Below are positions 17,381 through 25,614 of a DNA stretch of 64,000 bases, piece by piece; position 1 is the first letter of the stretch, and each line of letters opens with the position of its first letter. Where the stretch lies: assembly GCF_001424345.1 (NCBI RefSeq), contig NZ_LMPF01000020.1, positions 62,001 through 126,000 of the forward strand, in the 5' to 3' direction. The DNA comes from Burkholderia sp. Leaf177. GTDB taxonomy: Bacteria > Pseudomonadota > Gammaproteobacteria > Burkholderiales > Burkholderiaceae. The translations under genes and the position numbers were made by a program. Under the pieces are notes generated by a model. That model saw only the letters and a list, made by a program, of their open reading frames with translations. It had not been told where the DNA came from and searched no databases.

Positions 17381-18043
17381 TCAACCGATACGCGACCACT
17401 TCAGCAGCTTTGCCAGATCGGCCTTGATCTTTTCTGGCCGCGGGTCTTTCGGGAAACGCATCATCAAATTGCCGTTTGGATCGACGAGAAAGATATGGTC
17501 CGTGAGCTGTGAATCCGCGCCTGCCGGCAGCCACGCGGCGACGGCTTTCGGATCGGCGATCAACATGCGCGTATCCGGCTGCGGATAGGCCGTCTGAATG
17601 ACGGGAGCGACGGGTTTGTCGTCGGTCCGAAGCCACACGTTGACCACGCGCTCGCGTTCAGCCGATTGCAGCGCGCGCACCTGACGCATGAAGAAAAGCC
17701 GCGTGACGCATTTTTCGTTGCAGTCGCCGCCATTGACCGTGACCATCAGCCACTTGCCGCGCAAGGCGGAAAGCGGCATGGGCTTGCCTTGTTCGTCGGT
17801 CACGACGAGTTGATCCGGAATCGGACGCTGCGGTTCAATCAACGCGCCGTAACTCGTCGTGCCGCCAGTCGGCTTGACCACGTAGTACATGAAATAGGAC
17901 GCCAGGACCGGCGCCGCGCACACGAACGCGAGCAACAGCAGCATCCAGCGGCCCTTGTTCCACGATCCGGGCGTGCGCTCCTGCTGCTGCGCACGCGCTT
18001 TGTTAACCGCGGACGGCGAAGGACGGGGAGTTTGCATGGACAA
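17381..18043 (-). CDS. SCO-like thioredoxin-fold protein of the cytochrome oxidase cluster
   Basis: 220 aa: one N-terminal membrane anchor (about 33-53) followed by a periplasmic thioredoxin-like domain. The segment LMVTVNGGDCNEKCVTRLFFM places a CxxxC motif where SCO proteins have CxxxCP, but the distal copper His could not be identified. LTDHIFLVDPNGNLMMRFP matches the strand that normally follows it. Gene position (SURF1, this gene, ctaA, ctaB, sco) points to oxidase assembly, probably copper delivery or CuA cysteine reduction. This is an inference. The TTG at 18043 has GAGG at good spacing; an ATG two codons later (18037) is the alternative. Confidence 0.78.
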   Translation of the reverse strand: MSMQTPRPSPSAVNKARAQQQERTPGSWNKGRWMLLLLAFVCAAPVLASYFMYYVVKPTGGTTSYGALIEPQRPIPDQLVVTDEQGKPMPLSALRGKWLMVTVNGGDCNEKCVTRLFFMRQVRALQSAERERVVNVWLRTDDKPVAPVIQTAYPQPDTRMLIADPKAVAAWLPAGADSQLTDHIFLVDPNGNLMMRFPKDPRPEKIKADLAKLLKWSRIG

Positions 18044-18099
18044 AATTTGCCTCTATTCGTTTAGGAGCGTCGCAACATCCGGATTGTGTGAGTGCTGCT

Positions 18100-18843
18100 T
18101 CACGCGTTGCCATCGATTGGCTGCGCAGCGCCTTCTTTCAACTCGTCTTTTTTCGCCGCCCGACGCGCGGCGTAGAGCCCGAACCCGAGCGCTGCAGCCG
18201 CCATGCCCCACCACTGGAGCATGTAGCCGTAATTCGTATCGACACCCATTGTGGGCGCCGGCCAGTCCCGCACCAGCTTGTCGCCCGTATTGTTCAGTTG
18301 CTGGATCACGAACGGTTGCAGCGGCAAACCCGTCTCGGCGGCGTACGCGGCGACATCCAGATTCTGTCGAATCTTCAGTTTCGCAGCCGAACCGCCGTGC
18401 CCAAGCTCGAACGCCTGCGATGCATTCGCGCGCGCAATCCCTTCAATTTTCACTTCACCGCCGGGCGTTACATACGGTTCGATACCCGTGCGATCCGACA
18501 GATTCCGCGGCAGCCAGCCACGGTTCACCAACACTACACCGCCGCCATCGAGCTTGAGCGGCATCACGACGTAAAACCCCGGCTGATCCTGATAAGGCCG
18601 ATTATCGAGATAAACGGCTTGGTCGGGCATGAACGTGCCACGCGCGAGCACGCGATGAAACTCGATGTCCTTCAGCGCCATCGGCTCCGCGCCTACGAGT
18701 TGCGCCGGCGCGTTCTCGAACGCAACGATCCGCGCATTGAGCTGCTCTTTCTGATGCGCGCGATCGCGTTGCCAGAAGCCAAGCCGCACCGTCACCGCCA
18801 TGACGATCAAGATGATCAGTGCCGGCCAGAAGCGGATTTTCAT
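18100..18843 (-). CDS. SURF1-family cytochrome oxidase biogenesis protein
   Basis: Helps insert heme A into oxidase subunit I. 247 aa with the family topology: one N-terminal helix (about 5-20), a large periplasmic part and a C-terminal helix (about 208-228). The SURF1 signatures PYQDQPGFYVVMPLKL and VLVNRGWLPR are in the middle, and LQWWGMAAAALGFGLYAARR is the last helix. It heads the minus-strand group SURF1, SCO-like, ctaA, ctaB, sco and is divergent from the small plus-strand gene at 18952. Confidence 0.92.
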   Translation of the reverse strand: MKIRFWPALIILIVMAVTVRLGFWQRDRAHQKEQLNARIVAFENAPAQLVGAEPMALKDIEFHRVLARGTFMPDQAVYLDNRPYQDQPGFYVVMPLKLDGGGVVLVNRGWLPRNLSDRTGIEPYVTPGGEVKIEGIARANASQAFELGHGGSAAKLKIRQNLDVAAYAAETGLPLQPFVIQQLNNTGDKLVRDWPAPTMGVDTNYGYMLQWWGMAAAALGFGLYAARRAAKKDELKEGAAQPIDGNA

Positions 18844-18951
18844 ACGGTGCCTGCCACGATTCCAGCGACGAAACTTTCAACCCGCACGCGGCACATTACC
18901 TGCGATGCGATAATCGAGGAATCGAACTTCTTAGGCCAACTGGCTGTTTTC

Positions 18952-19161
18952 ATGCACATATTCGTTGCCATCGCATTCATTCTCATCATCGGCAGCCTGG
19001 GTTCGGCGCTGTACTTCATGATGACCGACAAGGGCAAAAGCAAGCGCATGGTGTGGTCGCTCGCCATGCGTGTCGGGCTATCGATTTCGTTGTTCCTTTT
19101 CATCCTGTTCGCGCACTGGATGGGATGGATTCAGTCTACCGGTATCCCGCTCGGACGCTGA
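18952..19161 (+). CDS. Small twin-transmembrane protein (DUF2909)
   Basis: 69 aa with two membrane helices (about 3-24 and 41-60) separated by a basic loop (DKGKSKRMVW). The pattern SLGSALYFMMTDKGKS matches the DUF2909 twin-helix family often found inside betaproteobacterial cytochrome oxidase clusters. A role in oxidase assembly is assumed from that context only. It is the only plus-strand gene in the cluster. No good ribosome site is seen before the ATG, so expression or the start is uncertain. Confidence 0.75.
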   Translation: MHIFVAIAFILIIGSLGSALYFMMTDKGKSKRMVWSLAMRVGLSISLFLFILFAHWMGWIQSTGIPLGR

Positions 19162-19260
19162 GCTTGCCTTCCGCGCGCCACGATTGCGGATTTTCACCGG
19201 ATACGCGTAAAACAATCCATTCGATCCCGCGACAAAAGCGCACATCGCAAAAAAGCAAAA

Positions 19261-19290
19261 CGCCGCCCGAATCATGTCGAGGCGGCGCTT
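19261..19290. terminator. Bidirectional terminator between ctaE and the DUF2909 gene
   Basis: CGCCGCC (19261-19267) pairs with GGCGGCG (19281-19287). A T-run follows on the plus strand (CTTTTG) and an A-run precedes it, giving T on the minus strand. It serves two convergent genes. Confidence 0.8.
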
Positions 19291-19369
19291 TTGTAAAGCA
19301 TCTTCTTCAATCGACTTCAAATTGCTGATGAAAGGTCGCGCTGATTAGCGCGTCCTCCCCTGCGCGCGC

Positions 19370-20227
19370 TTACAGCCAGTAGACGACTACGTAGAGCCCC
19401 AGCCAGACCACATCCACGAAGTGCCAATACCACGCCGCGCCTTCGAAAGCGAAGTGATGGTCTGCTGTGAAGTGCCCGCGAATCACACGCACCAGAACGA
19501 CCGTCAGCATCGTGCCGCCGAGGAACACGTGAAAACCGTGGAAGCCGGTCAGCAGGAAGAACGTCGAGCCATAAACGCCCGAAGCCAGCGTCAGGTTCAG
19601 TTCGTTGTAGGCGTGGAAATATTCGTAGCCCTGGCAGAACAAGAACAGCAAACCAAGACCGACAGTCGCTGCCAGCCAGATAATCGTCTTCTTACGATGA
19701 TTCTCGCGCAACGCATGGTGAGCCACGGTCAGGGTGGCGCCCGAACTCAGCAGAAGCGCGGTGTTGATCGTCGGCAGCGGCCACGGCGTCATGGAGCGGA
19801 AATGGGAAACCAGCGCAGCGGGACCGTTGTTCGGCCACACAGCCGAGAAGTCCGGCCAGATCAGCTTGTAATCGAGACTGCCAAGTTCATGCAGCGCAAT
19901 CTGCCGCGCGTAAAACAACGCGCCGAAAAATGCAGCGAAGAACATGACTTCGGAAAAGATGAACCAGCTCATGCTCCAGCGATACGACAGATCAACGTTC
20001 TTGCCGTACATGCCGCCTTCCGATTCCCCGATGGAATCGCCAAACCAGTGCCACAGCGTGTAAAGCAGCCAAAGCAGGCCGATAACAAAGCCGATCGGCC
20101 CCCACGGTTCACCGTTCACCCACGACGCCAGCGAAGCCATCGAGATCAGAAGGCCGGTGGCGGCCATGATCGGATGCTTCGACGGATGCGGGACGAAATA
20201 GTACGGGCTTTCGTTTTGACCGCTCAT
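19370..20227 (-). CDS. ctaE: Cytochrome c oxidase subunit III
   Basis: Core membrane subunit of the aa3 oxidase, 285 aa with seven predicted helices. Motifs: WWGDSIGE-like N-terminal region (HWFGDSIGESEGG), MSWFIFSEVMFFAAFFGALFY (helix 3, with the conserved Glu), LLTGFHGFHVFLGG and the C-terminal WYWHFVDVVWLGLYVVVYW. It has GGAG before the ATG and is the last cistron of ctaC, ctaD, small gene, ctaG, DUF2970, ctaE. Confidence 0.97.
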   Translation of the reverse strand: MSGQNESPYYFVPHPSKHPIMAATGLLISMASLASWVNGEPWGPIGFVIGLLWLLYTLWHWFGDSIGESEGGMYGKNVDLSYRWSMSWFIFSEVMFFAAFFGALFYARQIALHELGSLDYKLIWPDFSAVWPNNGPAALVSHFRSMTPWPLPTINTALLLSSGATLTVAHHALRENHRKKTIIWLAATVGLGLLFLFCQGYEYFHAYNELNLTLASGVYGSTFFLLTGFHGFHVFLGGTMLTVVLVRVIRGHFTADHHFAFEGAAWYWHFVDVVWLGLYVVVYWL

Positions 20228-20300
20228 TATTGATTCTCCACTTCGATCCAGTTGCTTGAATTTTTTATCGCCTCAGCGCCGCACCGCAGCGCCGCCAGCT

Positions 20301-20507
20301 TTATCCCACTACCGCCCGCACCACCACCAGCAACACGATGATAAAAAGCGCCGCCCCAATTACGCCGGCCGCGATCAGATGCAGCGGATTCAGGGACGCA
20401 TCGCTTTCGAGGTCGCGGCGACGGCGCACGCCGAAGAACGACCAGAAAACCGCTTTCAGCAACCGGAGAAAACTGCTCTTCGGCGCCGGGTTGTGTGTTT
20501 CGACCAT
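20301..20507 (-). CDS. Small DUF2970 membrane protein
   Basis: 68 aa, with a basic amphipathic N-terminal half (SSFLRLLKAVFWSFFGVRRRR) and one C-terminal helix (about 45-65). Both parts match DUF2970, a small family typically found between ctaG and ctaE in betaproteobacteria. The function is unknown, and oxidase assembly is a fair guess from location. The ATG at 20507 has GGAG seven bases upstream. A longer reading with extra arginines has no support. Confidence 0.8.
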   Translation of the reverse strand: MVETHNPAPKSSFLRLLKAVFWSFFGVRRRRDLESDASLNPLHLIAAGVIGAALFIIVLLVVVRAVVG

Positions 20508-20579
20508 CTTGCTTCTCCGTCGCCGCATGCGGCTTTCGGCGGCTTTACGCGGCTTGTGCGCTACGCAAATACGGCCTTA

Positions 20580-21152
20580 CTAAGTACCGCTTCGTGACAC
20601 CGACGCCGGGGCGGTCAGCTCAAAAAACGTGTACGACAACGTGATCGTCTTCACATCCTTGGGCAGCTTCGGATCCACCACGAACACCACAGGCATGCGC
20701 CGCGTCTCGTTCGGCTTCAACGTCTGCTGCGTGAAACAAAAACATTCGATCTTCTTGAAATACTCCGTGGCCTGCATGGGCGCGTAACTCGGAATGGCCT
20801 GCGCCTGAACCGTGCGCGACTGCTGGTTGGTCACCTCGTACATCACCGTCATCACTTCGCCAGGATGCACGTCCAGCGTGTTCTGCTCCGGCTTGAACTG
20901 CAACGGGCCGCGCGCGTTGGCATCGAATTCGATTGCGATCTTGCGGCTCGTGTCGACCTGCGTGTTTTTCGCTTCCCGTGCGCCCACGTCGCGCTGCACG
21001 AGATTGTTGATGCCGGTAATAGAACAGATCGCGCGATACATGGGCACGAGCGCAAATCCGAACCCGAACATGGCGGCCGCGACGACGATCAACTTGAACA
21101 TCATCGTGCGATTGAACGCGCGGTCTTCCTTTACTTCCTGAGGCGTCGACAC
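20580..21152 (-). CDS. ctaG: Cytochrome c oxidase assembly protein CtaG/Cox11
   Basis: Copper chaperone that loads the CuB site in subunit I. 190 aa with one N-terminal helix (about 17-38) and a periplasmic beta-barrel. The copper motif CFCF is present in YFKKIECFCFTQQTLKPNE, and PMYRAICSITGINN after the helix is the family's third conserved Cys. The start is a GTG at 21152 with GGGAG four bases upstream. It follows the 46-residue protein's stop by eight bases. Confidence 0.95.
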   Translation of the reverse strand: MSTPQEVKEDRAFNRTMMFKLIVVAAAMFGFGFALVPMYRAICSITGINNLVQRDVGAREAKNTQVDTSRKIAIEFDANARGPLQFKPEQNTLDVHPGEVMTVMYEVTNQQSRTVQAQAIPSYAPMQATEYFKKIECFCFTQQTLKPNETRRMPVVFVVDPKLPKDVKTITLSYTFFELTAPASVSRSGT

Positions 21153-21160
21153 GTTGCTCC

Positions 21161-21301
21161 CTAGCCTCTCGAACGCACGTATTGGTCGACAACAACGGCC
21201 AGAAAAAACACCGCAGCTACCGCCAGCAAGATGAATCCAAGCCGCTTGTTGCCTGCGCGAACTTCCGCGGGCGTGCGTTGCTTCTGTGAATTACGCGTCA
21301 T
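21161..21301 (-). CDS. Cytochrome oxidase small assembly protein (46 aa)
   Basis: A short reading frame of 46 codons: a basic N-terminus (MTRNSQKQRTPAEVRAGNKR), one membrane helix (about residues 22-38, LGFILLAVAAVFFLAVVV) and a short DQYVRSRG tail. It lies between ctaD and ctaG, and its stop is eight bases before the ctaG GTG. Very small single-helix proteins of this type are annotated at the same place in other Burkholderia-group genomes. A role in oxidase assembly is inferred from position. Confidence 0.75.
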   Translation of the reverse strand: MTRNSQKQRTPAEVRAGNKRLGFILLAVAAVFFLAVVVDQYVRSRG

Positions 21302-21393
21302 CCGATCAGGCTTTAATCCGCTAGTCATGCATTCGCTGTCAATGTGCTGCGCCGCGTGCGCCCGCTTTCTTGGCGAGGCGCACGATAAGGCGT

Positions 21394-23031
21394 TTATTCA
21401 ACCTGCGGCGGACGCTCGAACGTGTGGAACGGAGCCGGGCTCGGCACAGTCCATTCCAGTCCTTCAGCGCCATCCCACGGTTTGTCATCGGCCTTCACCA
21501 ACTCGCCACCGCCGCGATACGTCGGCAATGCAACGGCGAACAGGAAGTACACCTGTGCCAGACCGAAACCAAATGCGCCGATAGTCGCGATCTGGTTGAA
21601 ATCCGTGAACTGCGCCGGGTAATCTGCATAACGACGCGGCATGCCGGCGAGGCCCAGGAAGTGCATTGGGAAGAACGTGATGTTGAAGAAGATCATCGAC
21701 GCCCAGAAGTGGATCTTGCCGCGCGTCTCGTTGTACATCCAGCCTGTCCACTTCGGCGCCCAGTAATACCAGCCGGAGAACAGCGCAAACAGCGATCCGG
21801 CCACGAGCACGTAGTGGAAGTGCGCCACCACGTAGTAAGTGCCGTGCATCTGGATATCGAGTGGCGCCATGGAGAGGATCAGGCCCGTGAAACCGCCCAT
21901 GGTGAACACGAACAGGAAGCCGATGGCGAAGATCATCGGCGTTTCAAAGGTCAGCGCGCCACGCCACATGGTGGCAACCCAGTTGAACACCTTCACGCCT
22001 GTCGGCACCGCAATCAACATGGTCGCGTACATGAAGAACAGCTGGCCCGTTACCGGCATGCCGGTCGCGAACATGTGGTGCGCCCAGACCATGAACGACA
22101 GAATCGCGATGGAAGCCGTTGCGTACACCATCGAGCTATAGCCGAAAAGCGGCTTGCGCGAGAACGCCGGAATCACCTGCGACACGATCCCGAACGCAGG
22201 CAAGATCATGATGTACACCTCGGGATGCCCGAAGAACCAGAAGATGTGCTGGTACATCACCGGATCGCCGCCGCCCGCCGCGTTGAAGAACGACGTGCCG
22301 AAGTGGCGATCGAACAGCACCATGGTGATCGCGCCTGCCAATACCGGCATCACGGCAATCAGCAAGTACGCGGTAATCAGCCATGTCCAGCAGAACATGG
22401 GCATCTTCATGAGCGTCATGCCAGGAGCGCGCATGTTCAGGATCGTCACGACAATGTTGATCCCGCCCATGATCGACGAAGCACCCATCAGGTGGATCGC
22501 GAAAATGGCGAAGTCCATGCCCGGGCCCATTTGCGTGGACAAGGGCGCGTACAGCGTCCAGCCCGCAGCAGTCGCGCCGCCAGGAACGAAGAACGACGTG
22601 ATCAGCAAGATGGCGGCAACCGGCAGCAGCCAGAAGCTGAAGTTGTTCATCCGGGCGAACGCCATGTCCGACGCGCCGATCTGCAGCGGGATCATCCAGT
22701 TCGCGAACCCGACGAACGCCGGCATGATCGCGCCGAACACCATGATCAGGCCGTGCATGGTGGTCAACTGGTTGAAGAACTCGGGACGCATGATCTGCAA
22801 ACCAGGCTCGAAGAGCTCGGCGCGGATCATCAACGCCATCACGCCTCCGGAGAGGAACATGATGAACGAGAACAACAGGTACAACGTACCGATGTCCTTG
22901 TGGTTGGTCGCGAACAGCCAGCGACGCCAGCCGTAAGGCAGTTCGTGCGCGTGCTCGTCGTGCTCATGACCGTGATCATGAGCGTGGCCGTGTTCGTGGC
23001 CCGCGGTTACATCGTGTCCGATGCTCGACAT
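21394..23031 (-). CDS. ctaD: Cytochrome c oxidase subunit I
   Basis: Catalytic subunit of the aa3 oxidase with heme a, heme a3 and CuB. 545 aa and twelve helices. Motifs: FFGHPEVYIMILPAFGIVSQ (CuB His and the cross-linked Tyr), WAHHMFATGMP (CuB His pair), YYVVAHFHYVLVAGSLFA (heme histidines). Residues 6-30 before helix 1 are unusually His- and Asp/Glu-rich, possibly a metal-binding tail. AGGAG lies six bases before the ATG. It follows ctaC by about 90 bp. Confidence 0.97.
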   Translation of the reverse strand: MSSIGHDVTAGHEHGHAHDHGHEHDEHAHELPYGWRRWLFATNHKDIGTLYLLFSFIMFLSGGVMALMIRAELFEPGLQIMRPEFFNQLTTMHGLIMVFGAIMPAFVGFANWMIPLQIGASDMAFARMNNFSFWLLPVAAILLITSFFVPGGATAAGWTLYAPLSTQMGPGMDFAIFAIHLMGASSIMGGINIVVTILNMRAPGMTLMKMPMFCWTWLITAYLLIAVMPVLAGAITMVLFDRHFGTSFFNAAGGGDPVMYQHIFWFFGHPEVYIMILPAFGIVSQVIPAFSRKPLFGYSSMVYATASIAILSFMVWAHHMFATGMPVTGQLFFMYATMLIAVPTGVKVFNWVATMWRGALTFETPMIFAIGFLFVFTMGGFTGLILSMAPLDIQMHGTYYVVAHFHYVLVAGSLFALFSGWYYWAPKWTGWMYNETRGKIHFWASMIFFNITFFPMHFLGLAGMPRRYADYPAQFTDFNQIATIGAFGFGLAQVYFLFAVALPTYRGGGELVKADDKPWDGAEGLEWTVPSPAPFHTFERPPQVE

Positions 23032-23121
23032 GACAATCTCCTAAAGCGAATACTGCGGCACTTGGGCGATACGCTACGCCTGCTTTCTTTCAGAAGGAAG
23101 CTGGACGTTCGGGTACGTACG

Positions 23122-24720
23122 TCAAGCAGCCGGACTGATCTCAACACGCCGTGCTTCTCTCGCGTCAGCACCGCCCGTGATCGTTTCCGGCTTTTTCAAA
23201 ATAATGCGGTCTTCCGCAATGCCCGCGGCCTTCAGCGCGTCGCGAACGGCCTGTGCGCGCGTCTTCGCCAGATCGGCGTTGGTCGCGGCAGAGCCGGTTG
23301 CGTCGGTGAAACCCGATAAGTTGAACTTCGCGTCCGGATGCGCCTTCGCGTAATCAGCGGCAGCCTGGACGGCTGCTGCGGCATCGGCGGGCAAAACGCT
23401 CTTGCCCGTTTCGAAATAGATACTGGCGGGAAGTCCGGCCGACTGAGCCGCGCCGTCCGACGAAGCCGGAGCCGAAGCCGCAGGCGCCGCGCTCGCCGCA
23501 GTGTCCGAACCTGCTGCCGGAGCAGCAGCGCCGGCCGCCGCGAGATGATCGCCGCCTTCAGGCATCTTGCCGTTGCGGGCATCCGCGACTTGCTTCGGCT
23601 GGAGAATGTCGCCCGTGTGGTTGCCCCACGTATTGCGCTCGTACGTGATCACCGAAGCGATTTCGACGTCGTTCAACGTCGCGCCCCAGTTCGGCATGGC
23701 GCCCTTGCCCTTCAACACGATGTTCACGTGCTCGGCAATCGGACCGTTGGCGATCTTGCTGCCATCGAGCGCCGGGAACTGGCCCGCGCCCTTGCCGGTC
23801 GGCTGGTGGCAGACCGCGCAATTCGCCGTGTAGACCTTTTCACCACGCGCTTTCAGCTCGTCCATGGTGTAGGTCTTGTTTGGATCATCGGCGCTGGCAG
23901 CCATTTTCTTCTTCTGGCCATCGACCCATTTTGTATAGTCGTCGGCGGAAAGCACTTCCACCACGACCGGCATGTACGCGTGTTCCTTGCCGCACAACTC
24001 AGTACAGAAACCACGGAACGTGCCGATTTTCTCGGCCTTGAACCATGTGTCGCGCACGAAGCCTGGAATCGCATCCTGCTTCACGCCGAACGCCGGCACA
24101 TACCACGAGTGGACTACGTCATTGGCAGTCGTGATGATGCGGATTTTCTTGTCGACAGGAACCACGAGCGGGTTGTCGACTTCCTGCAGATACAACTCGC
24201 CGATCGGTTCCTGGCCGTTGACCTGGCTACGCGGCGTGGTGAGCGTGGACAGGAAATTAATGCCTTCGCCCGGCCCTTTCACGTAGTCGTAGCCCCACTT
24301 CCACTGATAACCGGTCACTTTCACGGTCAGATCGGCGTTGGTGGTGTCCTTCATGGCAACCACGGCCTTTGTGGCCGGCAGCGCCATCAGCACGACGATC
24401 ACGAACGGAACGATCGTCCAGATGATTTCGACGGTCGTGCTTTCGTGGAAATTGGACGCCTTGTGCCCCTTCGACTTGCGGTGCATCAGGACCGAATAGA
24501 ACATCACGCCGAACACGCCGAGAAAAATCACCGTGCAGATGATCAGCATGAACGTATGGAGGCCGTAGAGCTCCTCGGCGATCTTCGTCACGGGCGTCTG
24601 GAAGTTGAGTTCGTTCACTCCAGGACCGCCGGGAACGTCACTGACCGCCAGGGCTGCGCCGGCGAACAGGAGTCCGCTTAACGCCAGCACGCCCGAGAGG
24701 GCTCGCTTGATTGTTTTCAT
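23122..24720 (-). CDS. ctaC: Cytochrome c oxidase subunit II fused to cytochrome c and OmpA-like domains
   Basis: Takes electrons from cytochrome c through CuA. 532 aa: signal/helix 1-25, two membrane helices (about 55-78, 98-120), and a CuA cupredoxin domain with ligands near His204, Cys239, Cys243, His247 and Met250. A fused cytochrome c domain follows, with CAVCH at 301-305 and a distal Met in GAMPNWG near 342. After an Ala/Pro linker (about 392-430) comes an OmpA-like domain (431-530) with FTDATGSAATNADLAKTRA, which keeps the Asp and Arg used for peptidoglycan binding. The ATG at 24720 has AAGGA four bases upstream. An upstream in-frame start is less likely. It is the first gene of the ctaC-ctaE operon. 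Confidence 0.95.
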   Translation of the reverse strand: MKTIKRALSGVLALSGLLFAGAALAVSDVPGGPGVNELNFQTPVTKIAEELYGLHTFMLIICTVIFLGVFGVMFYSVLMHRKSKGHKASNFHESTTVEIIWTIVPFVIVVLMALPATKAVVAMKDTTNADLTVKVTGYQWKWGYDYVKGPGEGINFLSTLTTPRSQVNGQEPIGELYLQEVDNPLVVPVDKKIRIITTANDVVHSWYVPAFGVKQDAIPGFVRDTWFKAEKIGTFRGFCTELCGKEHAYMPVVVEVLSADDYTKWVDGQKKKMAASADDPNKTYTMDELKARGEKVYTANCAVCHQPTGKGAGQFPALDGSKIANGPIAEHVNIVLKGKGAMPNWGATLNDVEIASVITYERNTWGNHTGDILQPKQVADARNGKMPEGGDHLAAAGAAAPAAGSDTAASAAPAASAPASSDGAAQSAGLPASIYFETGKSVLPADAAAAVQAAADYAKAHPDAKFNLSGFTDATGSAATNADLAKTRAQAVRDALKAAGIAEDRIILKKPETITGGADAREARRVEISPAA

Positions 24721-24822
24721 AGCTTCCTTACCCAAAATTTCCATTCAGACCCTCGACCCCCGTTTGCATCCGTCCGACTCCTGCACCGCATCCCCCCGGA
24801 GGCGATTACCCGGCCACGCACA

Positions 24823-25299
24823 TCAGTTGCAACACATCAGCCATGTGCGCAACTCGACCGCAAACTGCCTGCGCCGATGCTGCGCCAGATGAATCCCGAC
24901 AGGCACCGACTGACCCCGCGACACCAGCGTGACCGGATCCCTCGGCCTCGCTCCCGGTTCGACCCGGACCCAGCGCGGGTTGAATTCCACTTGGGTCAGC
25001 GTTTCAGCGTCCATGCGCTCGATCAGAAGCCGGTCGTGAAACAGCAGGATTCGCTCGTAATCGACAGCATGGCGCGCGTAGATGACGAACGCGATACCAA
25101 CCGCCAGCAATTCGATACCCGTAAAAGGCAGCACCAGCCAAGCGCCGGCCCAAACCAGCAAACTGGCAATCAGCAACGAAAACAGCGCCAGCGACACATA
25201 AAACGCTACGAACTGACGCGGCGACACCGAACAGTTCCGCTTGAACAACCAGTCCTTTACGACTGGCTCGGGGTCCATCAGCAGATCGGTTGCTTGCAT
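24823..25299 (-). CDS. DUF2244 membrane protein
   Basis: 158 aa. After a short tail (DWLFKRNCSVSPRQFVAFY) come two close helices (about 30-50 and 54-70), then a soluble C-terminal half with ERILLFHDRLLIERMDAE and FNPRWVRVEP, the usual DUF2244 pattern. DUF2244 genes are often found beside ctaC in proteobacteria, as here (about 100 bp upstream), but the function is not known. A promoter is seen at 25424-25452. Confidence 0.85.
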   Translation of the reverse strand: MQATDLLMDPEPVVKDWLFKRNCSVSPRQFVAFYVSLALFSLLIASLLVWAGAWLVLPFTGIELLAVGIAFVIYARHAVDYERILLFHDRLLIERMDAETLTQVEFNPRWVRVEPGARPRDPVTLVSRGQSVPVGIHLAQHRRRQFAVELRTWLMCCN

Positions 25300-25423
25300 C
25301 GCCGTCTCCCGCTTCAGAGTTGTTTCACCCGCGCAGCGCCAAGTGCCAATTCCTGTTCACGTGTTGCTCACCCGTCGCTAGGAATACGACGAAAATCATG
25401 CCAGCCAGGCGACAAACTGACGC

Positions 25424-25452
25424 ATTATAGGCGCGTTGCCCAGCATCCACAA
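25424..25452 (-). promoter_or_regulatory. Probable sigma-70 promoter of the DUF2244 gene
   Basis: On the minus strand TTGTGG (25452-25447), a 17-bp spacer and a perfect TATAAT (25429-25424). Transcription would start about 118 nt before the DUF2244 start and could read on into ctaC. Confidence 0.5.
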
Positions 25453-25614
25453 GCAAGGTGGCATACGCCGCAAAGCCAAGCAGCACAAGCTTCTGCGCCT
25501 TTTTGCCGCACCCTTTTCAACGCTTGTCAACGCGCGTATTCGAGCGGGTGCTGAGAACATTGCAAGTTCGTTTTGGCTGCGTTCCGGTGGCCCCGTCGCT
25601 GCAATTCGGCTTGT
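25453..25614. other. Intergenic region downstream of the methyltransferase gene
   Basis: Gene-free. No clear terminator or repeat was recognised. Transcription of the bioC-like gene enters it from the right. Confidence 0.35.

Noticed and set aside
18088..18951. N-terminal extension of the DUF2909 gene
   Set aside because: The extension is antisense to SURF1 and does not resemble protein. Only the last 69 codons match DUF2909.
21370..23319. 649-codon open frame opposite ctaD
   Set aside because: Antisense shadow of a well-supported oxidase subunit.
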